Below are positions 1 to 11,973 of a DNA stretch of 64,000 bases, one piece after another (position 1 is the first letter of the stretch; each line of letters starts with the position of its first letter). The position numbers and the translations under genes are program-made. The stretch comes from Flammula alnicola (lineage: Eukaryota > Basidiomycota > Agaricomycetes > Agaricales > Strophariaceae): the NCBI GenBank assembly GCA_015499995.1, contig JADNRV010000072.1:1-64000 (forward strand), given 5' to 3'. The notes beneath the pieces were generated by a model, which did no database searches, was not told the origin of the DNA, and worked only from the letters and a program-made list of their open reading frames with translations.

Positions 1-855
1 TCGTTCAGTGTCAAGCTAACAGGATGCACAGCTGCTATGTTCGTGCACCTACTCGTGCTGAGATGCAGGAAACTGTGAAGAGAGTTACTCCATGCTTTGA
101 GTCAGTGGTTATGATTCAGACGTTATTTGTGATTTGGAAATCTCAACGCAGTCTAGAGCTGCAGCGCTTGCGACGGGATGCGAAGTAACTATCACATACG
201 AGAAGGGCTCGACATTTGACCTCCGTCAAAATAAAGCCTTAGGTGAGATATATACTTTTTATTCCGATGATCAGAGCAGAAGCTCAATATTATTCTCTAG
301 GGGGAGAAGTGGCGAACATCGTCCTCAACAAATACGGTGCAATCGATTATGAATGGGGTATCAAGAGTGCATCAACAGATTTCGTCAGTCTTCCAATAAC
401 GTGGTTTATAATCATCTAAAACTTACCGTTTTCTCCAGGGAAATGTTACATACGGTCCGTATTTTAGACATTTGATCCACAGACTTTGGGTTAACCTGTA
501 AGAACTGCATCTAGCTCTCCCTTCTTTACACCCCGGCTTCGGTAATGCTTCTTTCCACTACTCTTGCAGTGAGGTATTAACTTCATTGGTTCTAGCCATT
601 CCGACTATCGTCGATGGAGGGAATCATACACCCGGCTTTACGCAGGCCGCCGCCACAACTGCGGCCCATTACGCCAGCCTTGATGTTTCAAAAGCCCTTG
701 CCGCTACTGGAATTCGGGTCCTTGCAGACGACGACTTTTTCTCCAAGGTACATAAAAAATATTATGTATCCTCGCTAGGGCTTCTTCTAAAAATTTGAAT
801 TTTGTAGGTTCAAAAAACTTTCAAGGAGGACGAGACTGAGCGTGGTCCCCTTTAA
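1..855 (+). CDS. M20-family amidohydrolase, 3' part (5' end outside window)
   Basis: This is the C-terminal part of a peptidase M20 / metal-dependent amidase; the start lies left of the window. Readable exons give residues such as RAPTRAEMQETVKR, SRAAALATGCEVTITYEKG, GEVANIVLNKYG and NHTPGFTQAAATTAAHY. The last is the typical C-terminal segment of M20D-type amidases that carries a metal-binding histidine. The final exon follows an intron ending near 807 and stops at the TAA at 853-855. The same exons occur in reverse orientation at 51646-52497 in a complete gene, with scattered base differences, mostly silent or in introns. The catalytic N-terminal half is not visible here, so function of this copy cannot be judged. 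No frame break was seen in the visible exons. Confidence 0.8.
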
Positions 856-1109
856 TACTTCGTAAATCAATTCAGCGGAAGTAACTTTCATCTGTATTTG
901 TGTAACAATTGACATGAAATGACTTAGGAATCACTTGTATCAAAGATGTAAAGATGACACAATCATTATTTATTGCTGTCTGTCACGGACTAGCTAAGGC
1001 TCGCTGATCCAATATGCTTTAGCCATGTCGCCAAAAAATAGTCTATACAATCCTTGCACGACCTTTGCCCTTGAAAAAAAAATCCCCAATTGTGCGACTT
1101 GCGCATTCG
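1..1109 (+). repeat. inverted duplication, left copy (partner 51386-52497)
   Basis: Bases 1-1109 match the reverse complement of 51386-52497 almost throughout, covering coding exons, introns and about 250 bases of 3' flank of the M20 gene. Similarity stops abruptly after the shared GCATTCG at 1103-1109. The left limit is set by the window, so the duplication may be longer. Confidence 0.93.
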
Positions 1110-1355
1110 TCTTTATAATTAGCTCAAATTCTCTCCGTCTGCACCGCGCCAATAATATGGACCGTGGGAACGCACTTGATTACCAAAAGCAGTACATCCA
1201 TTTCGGCAATTGAACAGCATACAACTTTCTTCAGCAGCGTCAACCTTATACCTCTTGACCTCGAGGCTTCCTCAACTCTCTACACCGAAGACCCCACATC
1301 CACAAGCTAGCTTCACAGACCCAGGAAACTCTCAAACCCTCCAGACGAACGAATA

Positions 1356-3793
1356 ATGTCCGACTTTGAAGATGACATCGACGATCAGCTGCTGGAGCTT
1401 GCCGGTGCGACCGAGAAGAAAAAGAAGAGGAGGCAGCCGTCTAGTGGGAGCGGAAGTGGGAATGTAGGTGGGAGTGGCAAGTCGGGTGTGAATGGGAGTA
1501 AGAAACGGAGAGCTGAGTGCGTTCTTTTTTCGTTGAGAGGTGTTGCCTACGTATTTGGTGTGGCGGGACTTGTGTCCCCCCCGGTTTGGATTCTTTCTTC
1601 TCTTTGACTTGCGAGAGTTCGTCGCCGATGCTGAATTTTTGTTTTATTTTTGTTCTTGCAGACGTATGGACACCGATTCCGACAAAGGAGACGCTGAGAG
1701 CGAGGAAGAAATGGAGGATCCATATCCGCTTGAGGGGAAGTACAGGGATGAAGCCGATAAACGAGAGTGAGTTGACTCTCTCTTTATTGTATCCTTTTGC
1801 TACATTGCTCAACGGTTCTTCTCCCCTTTCGCATTCCTTTGGTTTTGTTCTCTTGCTTTCGTGCCGCCACTCACGCACTGAACTCATACCTGGACCAACC
1901 TCTAACCCGAACAACCAATGGACCTTTGTCGTTTGCCACAAACGTCTCTGAAACTGTATCATACGACTCTCTACTTAAAGACTTTTGGCTATGACCGAAT
2001 TCCAGCGCGAACAGATCCTGGAAGAGCGTTCTGGGGAGAGGCAACGAATCCAGAATGCGAAGATGCTGGCTGATCTAGTGCGACAACAGCAGCGTGGCGG
2101 AGCCATTGGCGCTGACGACAGCGTATCAAGGGCAGCTAAACGTATGTTCCATTTCGTCGTTTTGTAAACCTCATACTAAGTTGATGTATAATATAGGCCA
2201 ACATACGGCTCGAGGAGCGACTAAAGAAAAGGCTCATAAGTTAGACGAGCTGAAAGCGAAGAGAAAGGCGAAGGATGATAAGAAACGCGTGAGTTTAATC
2301 AGGTCATCTTGGTTATGTGTAGTATCTCAAGGCCAAGACAGTCCAAAGGGAACGCCTCTCCTTCACAAAGGGATCGGTCTTCGTCGCCGCAGGACATGGA
2401 CATATCCGACTCGGAGTCGGAGGATGGTCAGATCACCAAGTACGACCAAGAAGAGGAACGCATAATGAACCTGACCTCTGGATACGATTCGCACAAAAAG
2501 GGCCGCTCGGGTGCGAAGGATGACGCTGCGGAGGAGGCGTGTACGATGGCCGCCCTTGAGGGGTGTAGGCTTACGAGGGATGCTATTGCAAAGCATTGCA
2601 TCAAGCCTTGGTTCCAGGATTATGTTACTGGTGGGTGATGTCTGGATATTGGCAATGATGTGTTACTGATTCAAATTTCTTCAGGCGCGTGGGTGAGATA
2701 TCTCATCGGACAGGAGCCAACCGGGGCGCCTGTGTATAGGATATGTCAGGTCCATAGTGCGTGCAGTCATTGAACTCCTCACTGTAGCATCTCCGGCTGA
2801 TCGTGTTTATAGATCTGGCCTCGGATTTCGTGAAGCCTTACAAGGTCGACAATAAGACTATCAACCAAGCCTTTGAGCTGAAGCATGGCAAAAGTATAAA
2901 GATCTTCAATATGGACAAGGTGTCGAATGGGCCCTTTTTGGAGGTTAGCTAAACTTTTCTCGCATGGAATGGAGATTACTGATCAGTTTCTACGGGTTTT
3001 TAGAAAGAATATGATCGACTGGCGAAAACTTGTGCGACCGAGGATGTCAAGTTGCCAACGAAACAAGCCTTGGAGACCAAGGTGGCCCAGATGCAGAAAC
3101 TGGTCACCCAACCGATGACGGAGGTCAGTAATATCATGTGTATACACTCGAGATCGGTAATAATCGACCTACAGAAAGATATTACTGCAATGCTACAACG
3201 CAAAAGTCAGCTACAGGCCAAAAATACGACGTTAAGCACGGTCGATCGATCGATGTTGAATCAGCAACGGACGTTGGCTCTCCGCCGTCAAGACTACGAT
3301 GAGGTTGCAGAAATTGACGCCAAACTTGCTGCGGACGCTGCCAAGATGCACGAGCCGGCAAAGGCCGAACCCATGGATTTGCTCGCAAAGGTGAACGAGA
3401 GGAACCGGAAAGCCAATATGGAAGCTGTGCGGAAGGCAGAGTTGGAAGGGGCGGAAAGAAAACGACGGGAAAGAAAGTTGGCGATGGAGAGTGGCGGGAC
3501 GTCGACGCCCATCGACCCGAGCGCGAGGCTAAAGATTACTCCGAGAACATTCAATGCAAGCACACCTACGACGACGAGGTTTGTATTCATCTTTTTTGTG
3601 TGATTTCGTGGTTGTTGATAGTGTGGTCCTGCATAGACCCGGTACGCCTGTTGTGAACGGTGGGCCTGCTACGGAGACACCTGTGGCGGCAGCGATACTG
3701 GCTGCTGCTGCTGCAAAGGCGCCTGTTCCGAGTGCGAGTTCGTTTGAGTCATCGTTGATTGATAGCATTGAGATAGACTTGGGTGATTTCTGA
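1356..3793 (+). CDS. RTF1: RNA polymerase II-associated protein Rtf1 (Plus-3 domain, Paf1 complex)
   Basis: Ten exons (1356-1516, 1662-1766, 1981-2141, 2197-2288, 2342-2630, 2685-2756, 2813-2943, 3004-3123, 3175-3578, 3637-3793) join in frame to 563 residues, all with GT-AG introns. The N-terminus is acidic then lysine-rich. The segment LLAMTEFQREQILEER is the conserved Rtf1 region before the Plus-3 domain. The Plus-3 domain runs from about residue 245 (GCRLTRDAIAKHC, WVRYLIGQEPTGAPVYRIC) to about 345 (HGKSIKIFNMDKVSN). A charged coiled-coil region and an alanine-rich tail ending in DSIEIDLGDF follow. Known role of the family: Paf1-complex factor for Pol II elongation that promotes H2B ubiquitination, in the nucleus. 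The reading frame is clean. The promoter region begins where the M20 duplication ends. Confidence 0.93.
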
Positions 3794-3971
3794 TTACATA
3801 ATATATCTACCGGATGGAATTGATTACATACACAAGATAAGATTAGATAGGACCAAAAGCGGCATTCTAAACCTAAAAGTGATTCTCGCGCACGCACCAA
3901 TTCGAGTTCTCCCTGTTTGTCCACACAACAACCCCTTCTTTCAAAATAGTCCCTGCTCGTCGTCCTCAGCG

Positions 3972-6900
3972 ATGGCGAGCTCAACTCTTTCCCTCGATTC
4001 TCTCAGCTCTCCGTCGCCCTCCCCGTCGCCCCCGCCCCAGCCAGATCTCCCACTAAGTGCATCCACTAGTGCTAGCCATACCGCACCCGCCGCCACAGCA
4101 GAACCCTTCCGCACACTCGACTCTGATTCGGAGCTCTCGGAGCTGACAGACGACGACCAGGATGCATCAACCGCTGCAGATAAAAGGACCACATCTACCG
4201 CAACCACCTCATCCTCCAAGGGTCAACCTGGTCCCGCCGTTGATGATGATGATGACCCTGTCCCAGCAAACAGCAGTGCTCACGCCGGCTCCTCGTCGAA
4301 GATAGCCACGCGGGGCAAACACCAGCGCTCCTCTTCTTCGCGCCGTGGAGGTGCCGGACGCAAGAAGAGGAGCAGTATCGTACCAGCCCCCATGTGGGGT
4401 TGGGTACCAGAGAGGCCATCCGCCAGTGCGGCTGTCGTCGAAGAGGAGGAGGAAGAGATGACAGGGCCTCCTCGGGCCATGGAAGAAGAGGAGGAGGAGG
4501 AGGAGGAAGATGAGGAGGAGGAAGAGGAGGAGGAAGGAGACGAGTCCGACGCATACGACCGTGGCGAAGACTCGGGTGGAGAGGAGGAAGAACAAGTCCG
4601 GCGACCCGCGTGGTACAGACGCGGAGGTCCTTTTAGACGAAGGCCTGCTCGTCAATTCCCCTTCAATGCTCGTCCCCGAGTGAAGAGTGCCCCGGCAAGG
4701 CGCTTTCCACACAATGCAGGAAAATACTTCGGCGACGATGCAGAAGACGAAGACGAGGAAGAAAGCAAAGCTGAAAAGCGATCCCGACATCTTGCTGCTG
4801 GGAAGCGCGTCCAATCCAAGCACGACGACGACGGACCTATCGCCAATGGCGAGGATGATGGGTCTGCGTCCGGCTCTTCTTATCCTTCCACAAAGAAGAA
4901 AAGGCCCACTCAATCTCGTGCCCCAGCCTCCGCTTCGAGGAAGAGGAAAGGAAGCGGCGATGATGACAGCAGTGCCTCGGACCCTCCGGCACCCTCAAAG
5001 AAGAAGAAAAACGGCATCGAGATTCACCAAGACGAACACAATGACGAGGACGCTGCCTCTGCCTCTAGCGCCGAGGATAATACGGAGTCGGAAACCGAGC
5101 TATCCAAACCTCCCAATGCACCTTCGCCCTTATCTCCCTCCAAGGTCAAATCCAATGCCAATCCCCAGCCCGCATCCCCGATTGCCACCACCGCTGCCAA
5201 CTCGGCAGCGACAGCGCTGAGTGCACTTGCAGCCGCTGCTGATGCAGTCGACCCCACGGGACCTCCTGCTCGTGACGTTGCATCGATCAACGCTGCAGCT
5301 GCAGCTTCCTCTATCATGGGTGGAGCTGCTCCATCCGTCGAGCTACCGGTATCCGGGACAACGTCTGCTACCGGCACACGAGCTGCGTCTCGTACAAGGT
5401 CTAACTCTCCAGATGCCAATTCGGATGCAGAGCAGAGCGCCGAAGAATCATCGAAGCCGGCTAAAGGAAAGGGGAAAGGCGCGAAAGCGACCGTAAAAGG
5501 TGGCAAAGCCAAGTCTCGCGGAAAGGCATCTGCGGTCGACAAAAAGGACACGACTACTACCGTTAATGGCACGCCTGCTGATGCACCCAAGGCCACAGCG
5601 AAATCCCCCCAACCGACCAAGAAAGGTCCGCCTCCTCCTCTTGATCTCAAAATCGACACTTCGGTTGCCCCAACGATCATCGCTACTAACGAACAAGATA
5701 TGGATGTTGATGGCGGGGAAGACGAGGTCAACGATCGCTCTATGGAAGACCCGGATGTCGACATGGATCCTAGCGAGCACGACCCCGAAGAAGAGGAGGA
5801 GGAGGAAGACGAGCACGAAGCTGAGGCCGAAGAGCTCTCCGTCCATGAGGAAGAGGAGGAACAAGAACATGCGGATGGAGAAGCCCCCGAACCTGATCAT
5901 GACGCTGACGAGGAGGCTCTTGAGGCCGATGAAGAGGCTGCCGACAATGACGGCGAAGACGACCAGGACCAAGAGCAGGAAAATGACCAGGATGCCGCCG
6001 AAGTCGAGCAAGAGAACGAAGAGGGCGAGGATGGCGAGAATGACGAAGAGGATCATTTACCAGGTGGAGATGCCGATGCGGACGTTGAGGATCACGAAAG
6101 TGACTTGCAACCTGCCCACCGCGCCGAGGCCCTTGATGTACTTGCCACGATCGAACTCAAGTTCGCATTATTGAGAGAGAGGGTGTACGTGGAAAAAATG
6201 GAGGCCTTAGCTTGGGAAGAGATGATGGTCCAGACAGGTATTTTCCTTTCTTCCATCTTGCTCTCTTCTTCTAAACTAATTGTCTTATTTTTCTTTTAGC
6301 TGCACATCCAGAAATGTTACACCTCCAGAAAGAACTGTCCAAAAGACGCGATAAGCGGCTTGAGCTTGCGTCGAGAAAGCGGTCTTACGAGATCGCGAAT
6401 GCTAATTCGCGCAGAAAAGCAGACGACAATGCTATCTGGGGCTGGTGGAAGGTGAATTATTTTTTATTTCAACAAGGCATCATTCTCATCGTTGCTATTT
6501 TTGCGATGTTCAAAGTTCACAAGGGACGAGCTGCAAACTGACATGATCTCCGAGACAAGCCGGAAACGGAGAAAATTGGAAAGAGAGCGCAGAGCTGTTG
6601 AGAGACCACAACCAAGTGCGTATATTCTATGGCAGTATCGTATTTATATAATTAATTGCGCATATATTCTAGTTCGCCGAATCCCTCATCCTATGGATAT
6701 CCACAATAATCCCCCACTTCCGCCGCCATCCCTGCGTAAAATAATCAAATCATACCCCTTCGGATCACGCAAACACAACAGGTCGGATACCCACCACCAC
6801 CATCATTCACACTCGCACTATCCCAAAAACCTCGCATATCCTGAGGTGTCTACACTCTCAGCCGCGGATATCCAAAGCGATCTGGATTTCCTCTTCCAGC

Positions 6901-9446
6901 ATCGGCGAACGTCTACCTATGATTTGCCGCAGCACTCGCAACACCCTCAGCAGCAGCATTACCCGCAACATCAACCACTTCAGCGGAATGGCTCTGGTCT
7001 GGGTATGGTGGGAGGTGGTATGGGTATGGGCAGAGCGATGAGCATGGGAATGTCGAATGGTGCCCTGGCTCCTCCATCCCTGGCTCCTCAGGCGTCGATG
7101 GGCCCTCCTCCCCCAGGATCGATGATGCACCAGCACCCGCAACAACATGGTATGGGCTATGAGCAGTATGGTGACATGCCTCATCCCTTCGGTCCTGGCG
7201 GTCCTGCTCCTGGCCGAATGCGAGATCAGTATCAGACGCAAGGCCCAGGTGGTCCTCTACCACTCGGCCCTCCTCCATCAGCGAATTCAAGAGAGAACAT
7301 TAATTCTTATTCGAGTTTCCCTGGACCTGGCGGGCGAGTTCAGCAACCTTCGCATGGTCCGCCGTTGGCTATCGGTCATGGATATCCTGGAGATCACGAA
7401 ATGAGCACTATGGGTCCTGGTGGCCCGAATAACAGCGGTATTGGACACCAGATACACCCGCATCATCCGTATTTTGGGCAGGGTAGCATCGGTCCTGGCG
7501 GTAGCAGCAATGTTCATGCGCCTCCTCCGCCACCGTCGTCGCATCCATCTAGTCATCATGGAGGCAGTATGAAGGGCAGTTTGGGTATGAACGGCCGTCG
7601 ATCGATATCGCCTGTGCATATCTTGCCGAATGGCAATGCAACCTCAAAGTCCAATGGAAATTGGATGGGCCTCGGGATGGGTATGGCCAATTTCCATCTT
7701 GGAAATAGCAACGGGACCAAAGGAGATTGGGATGCGAGGATGATCCACGAGGAGGAAGAGAGGGAGAGGGCGTTAAGGGATACCGAACGCGCCAGGAAGC
7801 GAGATGAACGTGAAAGGGAGAAGGAGCAGCGCGATAGAGACCTAGAGCGGGAAAGGATACGGCGGGAAAGAGAATACGAGATGGAGAGAGAAAGACAGCG
7901 CGAGCAGCAACATATGCAGCAGCTGTCTCAGCAACACCGCCAACCCCCTCTGCCCAGCTCTAGTTCCTCGCATCCTAGTATGTCCCATCTGCACGCTAGT
8001 GGCTCAGCCGGTCCACCACCAACGCAGGGCCCAGGCATCGGTGCGCATCATCCACATGCGCATCATCATCATCGTGCACATCACCACCACATCGTGCATC
8101 ATCACCACCAACAAGGATCGCAGCATGCTTCGTCTTCTCTACCTCCTCCTGGAGTCGGAGGGCCGCCTCCTATTGTGCATAGTCCAAGGTCTACTAGGGA
8201 ATATGAAGGTCCTCGGCCTCCTCAAGGTCCAATGCATTCAGGCCCCGGCCAGCCTCATCCTACCGAACTCATCATGCTCTCGTCCGGCAACAAGGGATCT
8301 CAGTCCTCGATGGGACCCCGAGACAGAGAAACTTCGGGACATTGGCCTAACAAGAGCGCAGACGAACAGCACCACCAGTCATCGATGGTTGATTATCGCG
8401 ATCGGGATCGTGATGGAATCAACAGAGAGCGAAGCGAAAGAGACTCGCGCAAGATACACTCTGGGAGGCATTCGGCGGGTCCTCCTATGATCCCGCTGGA
8501 AGATCGTGGTGATCGACCCATGGCTATGCCATTCGTCATGGCGTCTAGTCATACCATGCAGCAGACGGTGGCTGGGATGTCCTCCGGCTCTCACCTGAAC
8601 GGCTCAGGATTGACTAGCTCGACTTCTTCTCCGCGAGGAGCACCATCGTGGAATACGCCGGCCGCGATGGAGGATGCTTCGTACAGGATGTCGTCTTCTG
8701 CCCCGCCTCCCTCGGGCTACATGAGTTCTTCACATGACACGCATTCACGCTCTCCGGTACAGGGCCATCGATATGCCTCCGGCACTACTTCGCATGTGCC
8801 TCCTCTCGGTCGTATGCCCAATAGCGCCTCCTCCTCGGGCATACATCATCGACTTTCATCTCCGCCGTTACCACCCAGCCGCGCCCGACCACCTCAAAGC
8901 CCTTCGTATCCTACCTCGATATCAAATTCTCATCGTTCCCCAGTAACTAGGTAAGTTTTGCAAACATTTGTTTCATGATTTGCAAATTATTGACTTTGGT
9001 CTGCTTTTCTAAGTCCGAAAATGCGTCCACTTTCACCCGCTCCGAGCAGTAGTGGCAAGCACCTTCTTTCTGGACCTCCTCCGGGTTCGGGATACTCCTC
9101 TTCGCCGCGTCTTTCCGGCCCAGGACGGACCTCAACACCGACTGGCCACCACCCGCCGCCACCTCCTTCAGCGGGTCAACCTCCTCCCATGCAAGATGTC
9201 ATCATGAAAAACGGCAGCGTACCATCTTACACTGTGAGCAGCCGAACGGCATCGCCACTGATGTCGTCATTACAGGGGTCGGGCAGACCGACCATGAATG
9301 GCATGAGCGGGAGCGGGAGCAGCGTTGATCGCGATCGGATTGACAGGGACCGAGAACAACGACACGCGTCGCCACCTCGACTAGGCGCGTCCTCGATGCC
9401 TCTTCCGCCGAAGCTGAGCACGGCGCAGATGGTAGATGGCCATTGA
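3972..9446 (+). CDS. Sds3/Dep1-like subunit of an Rpd3L-type histone deacetylase complex, very long
   Basis: Five exons (3972-6237, 6300-6451, 6516-6615, 6673-8950, 9014-9446) give 1742 residues in a clean frame. The first 700 residues are low complexity: Ser/Pro-rich, then a run of about 30 mostly acidic residues, basic NLS-like KKRK patches, and a second long acidic stretch. The recognisable domain lies at about 715-840: ALDVLATIELKFALLRERVY, HPEMLHLQKELSKRRDKRLEL and SRKRRKLERERRA, the helical Sds3/Dep1 pattern. Dep1 and Sds3 scaffold the Rpd3L deacetylase complex in yeasts. The remaining 900 residues are Pro/Gly/His/Met-rich with an Arg/Glu coiled coil near 1095-1150 and a His-rich patch. 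The start ATG 3972 opens the conserved-looking MASSTLS; an upstream in-frame start is possible. The split between Dep1 and Sds3 is uncertain. Confidence 0.75.
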
Positions 9447-10374
9447 ATGCTCAGCTCATGAGCTCGAGTGTGAGTGGCTTGTCGCCCTGTTTCTGCTATT
9501 ATACGTCCCTTCTATCCATCCTTATTGTATTCTTCCCTGGCTTTTATTCTTTTATTCTTTTATTTCGGCTCTCTCTAGCCATTTTATTTCTCCTTTTCAC
9601 GTCATATAGTCTCTCGTCTCTTGCTTTCGATTTATTGAACAGTCTCTTTTCTGCGCTCCTCTCTATTTCTTTTTTGTCTCTCACTCTCTGCATATACATT
9701 ATCAACCACCCTGCTACATTAATGGCAGTGGTTTCCTCTCCTGGTACTTCTATACCTTAAGCTATACCTGTATCAGACTTACTAGCCGTCGGAGTCTCTC
9801 TCTTCCTCGCCCAGATCATCCACAATCATACGCTCAAACTCGTGTATGTAACTGCAATAAATTCATTCTGGCATTTATTCAAACACAGTTTTCAAATCTT
9901 CACATTGCAGTTATTGTTCGGTCTACCGGCTGTCCAGCTCTCGTAATATGCAACACCTCAGAGCTCAAGATAAGTAACCCTGGTCCAGGCTGTACCGTTG
10001 CCGACAAGGACACGGTCTACATTTAGAAATAGATCCGCATATTGACACCATGACCTGGGGTCCTGGAACCCTTGTAATTTATTCGTTGATTTATTGTAGT
10101 CACACTTCTGAGGTTACTCATACACACTGGGATGACAACATTTATATGTTTTTCTTTCTATGTTTTCCGTCGTCATTGCTATTGAAAATGTCATGAGGAT
10201 TTGTATGTTAGAGAATGTATTTGTGCTAGATATATGGCCCTATTGGTTGGGAAGTGGATTGGACAGTGTCCGTGAACCTTTGGTTCTGATCCGGAAGAAC
10301 GTTGCCGGCTGATTCACGTGAGCGCATAATTTGGTCACAAGTTAAACATGTGAGAACATATTCCTATGTCCGAC
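9447..10374. other. 3' flank of the Sds3/Dep1-like gene, no gene seen
   Basis: The first 250 bases are strongly C/T-rich, probably 3' UTR and termination sequence of the upstream gene. The rest is unremarkable except for one arm (9985-10019) of an inverted repeat whose partner lies at 17336-17369. No credible coding exon was found. Confidence 0.6.
9985..10019 (+). repeat. left arm of a distant inverted repeat
   Basis: A 35-base segment whose inner 23 bases (9997-10019) are identical to the reverse complement of 17336-17358. The outer bases match imperfectly. The two arms enclose about 7.4 kb containing the integrase-core gene, the alpha-kinase gene and a smaller inverted-repeat element. Confidence 0.85.
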
Positions 10375-11534
10375 CGTTGAACGTTGAACCCCAGTCAAAA
10401 CCCCCCTGTTGAGATCGGATGAGAGATGTTCGGGTCGGTTTGCGCAGATGAAATCTGTTGGCATCTGTTGCCTCCGGTTAGAAACTCAAATTTACTCAAA
10501 TTTGTTGCTCCAAATGCGCTTGGCATTGTAAATATCTTTTCTCCTCGCTTCTGCCTTGGTCCAACTTTGCAAATTCTTCGAACATTTTTCTGGACTTTGA
10601 CAGAACTTGAAATCTCGTGACAGGGAAAAGTTGTGTGATCATAATTCTCAAAGTTGCGACTGGGTTCCGACTCACTCCCCTTGTCTCTTACCACAACCTT
10701 CCCTCGCGATCTCTTCTAAGTTCCCTTCTTTTTCTTACCTCAAAGCCAGCTTCACTCGCCCCAGCTTCCATAATAGGCTTACTCCGTACGTATCCGCTAT
10801 ATGTACTTAATGGCGAAACGACGTTGTACTGACCCGCTCGTACCTCGACAACGCGGTGCCCATCATATGGCATTTTATCTCCACTGTGGCGGGAGCTGCA
10901 CTATCGGATCCTACACAGGTCAGTCTGTTATCTTCAATATAAGCTACCACCCAATTGTCTTCCATGCAGGGTGTTGTTGACGCATCGCGGGTGGAAAACG
11001 GAGGTGAAAAGGATTATTCCATGTTCGTGGTCAATCTCGTATTTTGGTCTTACAACTAACTTGTGTTTATCAGGTCTCTATACCAATGTCTCCTTGCACT
11101 GGTTATGCTTGGATCTGAGGAGGATTGTCTTGTAGTGGGTGGTGGGATTGGACTCGGAGCAGACAGCAATGACAACGGGAGGCATCGGAGGGACTTGTTT
11201 TCGTACCATATTGTAAAATCGGTTCAGATCTGTTGAAAGCAGTTTATAGAAAGAATTGCAATGAACAATTTCCAAATTCAAATGATTTCCAGGTGTCGAG
11301 GGCAACCAGAGTGATTGAGCAGCTGAAAACACATTCCAGCCGATTTCAACATATCTCAACCTATGATGGCGCAGTTTCAACATCTCTCAACAGTTCTCAA
11401 ACGCTCTGAACCGATTCTCATCTGCTCCAGTCCAGATTTTCGGTTGACATCGGTTGGGGTTGGTAGCGCAGCTCTCAACCACTCTCAACCACTCTCAACT
11501 GAGGGGCTTTTGACTGGGGTTGAACGTTGATGCG
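10375..11534. mobile_element. putative non-autonomous DNA transposon with terminal inverted repeats
   Basis: The ends 10375-10414 and 11493-11534 are imperfect inverted repeats of about 40 bases sharing the core AACCCCAGTCAAAA. Inside the right end lie short direct repeats of the CTCTCAACC type (11470-11500, with more TCTCAAC motifs from 11350 on), like the subterminal repeats of hAT-type and MITE elements. The interior (about 1.08 kb) holds only short open frames and no recognisable transposase. A target-site duplication was not evident by eye. It sits just upstream of the integrase-core gene; whether that gene could mobilise it is unknown. Confidence 0.6.
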
Positions 11535-11973
11535 TTGACGTGTCATCCTTGATTCCTTTCCCCCAAACCACAGCTTGTCGTTCGCTTGTTCTCGCCTTCA
11601 ATCTTATGTACAATCTACCTACCTGGATTTGCCATGTATCTCACCTGTCACAAATGGGAGAAGTTGAGTCAACTTCCGGAAATCAGTAGCATTCGAACTT
11701 GGCATGCACCTCTAGAGCTGCTCAGCACGATTCCAAAGGCCTAGTGTGCTTCCGGTACGTATATTCTTTTGTTCTTCGAAGTGCCTGTGGCTCGTGTTGA
11801 CTCACTGGCGTTCGACAGTGCATTCTCTTTCCGCATCTGCCACGGTCGTGAGTCTGGCAGGTTCGACGTTCCGGTAAGTCCTTTATTTATTCACGGTTCA
11901 TTTTTTTGCTATTGCGAATTTGCGATTACCCTCCCTGAATTGGTCTCCCCTCGCAGCTCCCCCAAACAGCAGA
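11535..11973. promoter_or_regulatory. 5' flank of the integrase-core gene
   Basis: About 440 bases between the end of the inverted-repeat element and the first ATG of the integrase gene. Short pyrimidine-rich tracts and possible 5' UTR intron signals are present, but no separate gene is seen. Confidence 0.4.

Noticed and set aside
4195..6056. long open frames antisense to the Sds3/Dep1-like gene
   Set aside because: They are shadows of acidic and Ser-rich repeats (Glu/Asp codons read backwards as Leu/Ser/Phe) with no independent conservation.
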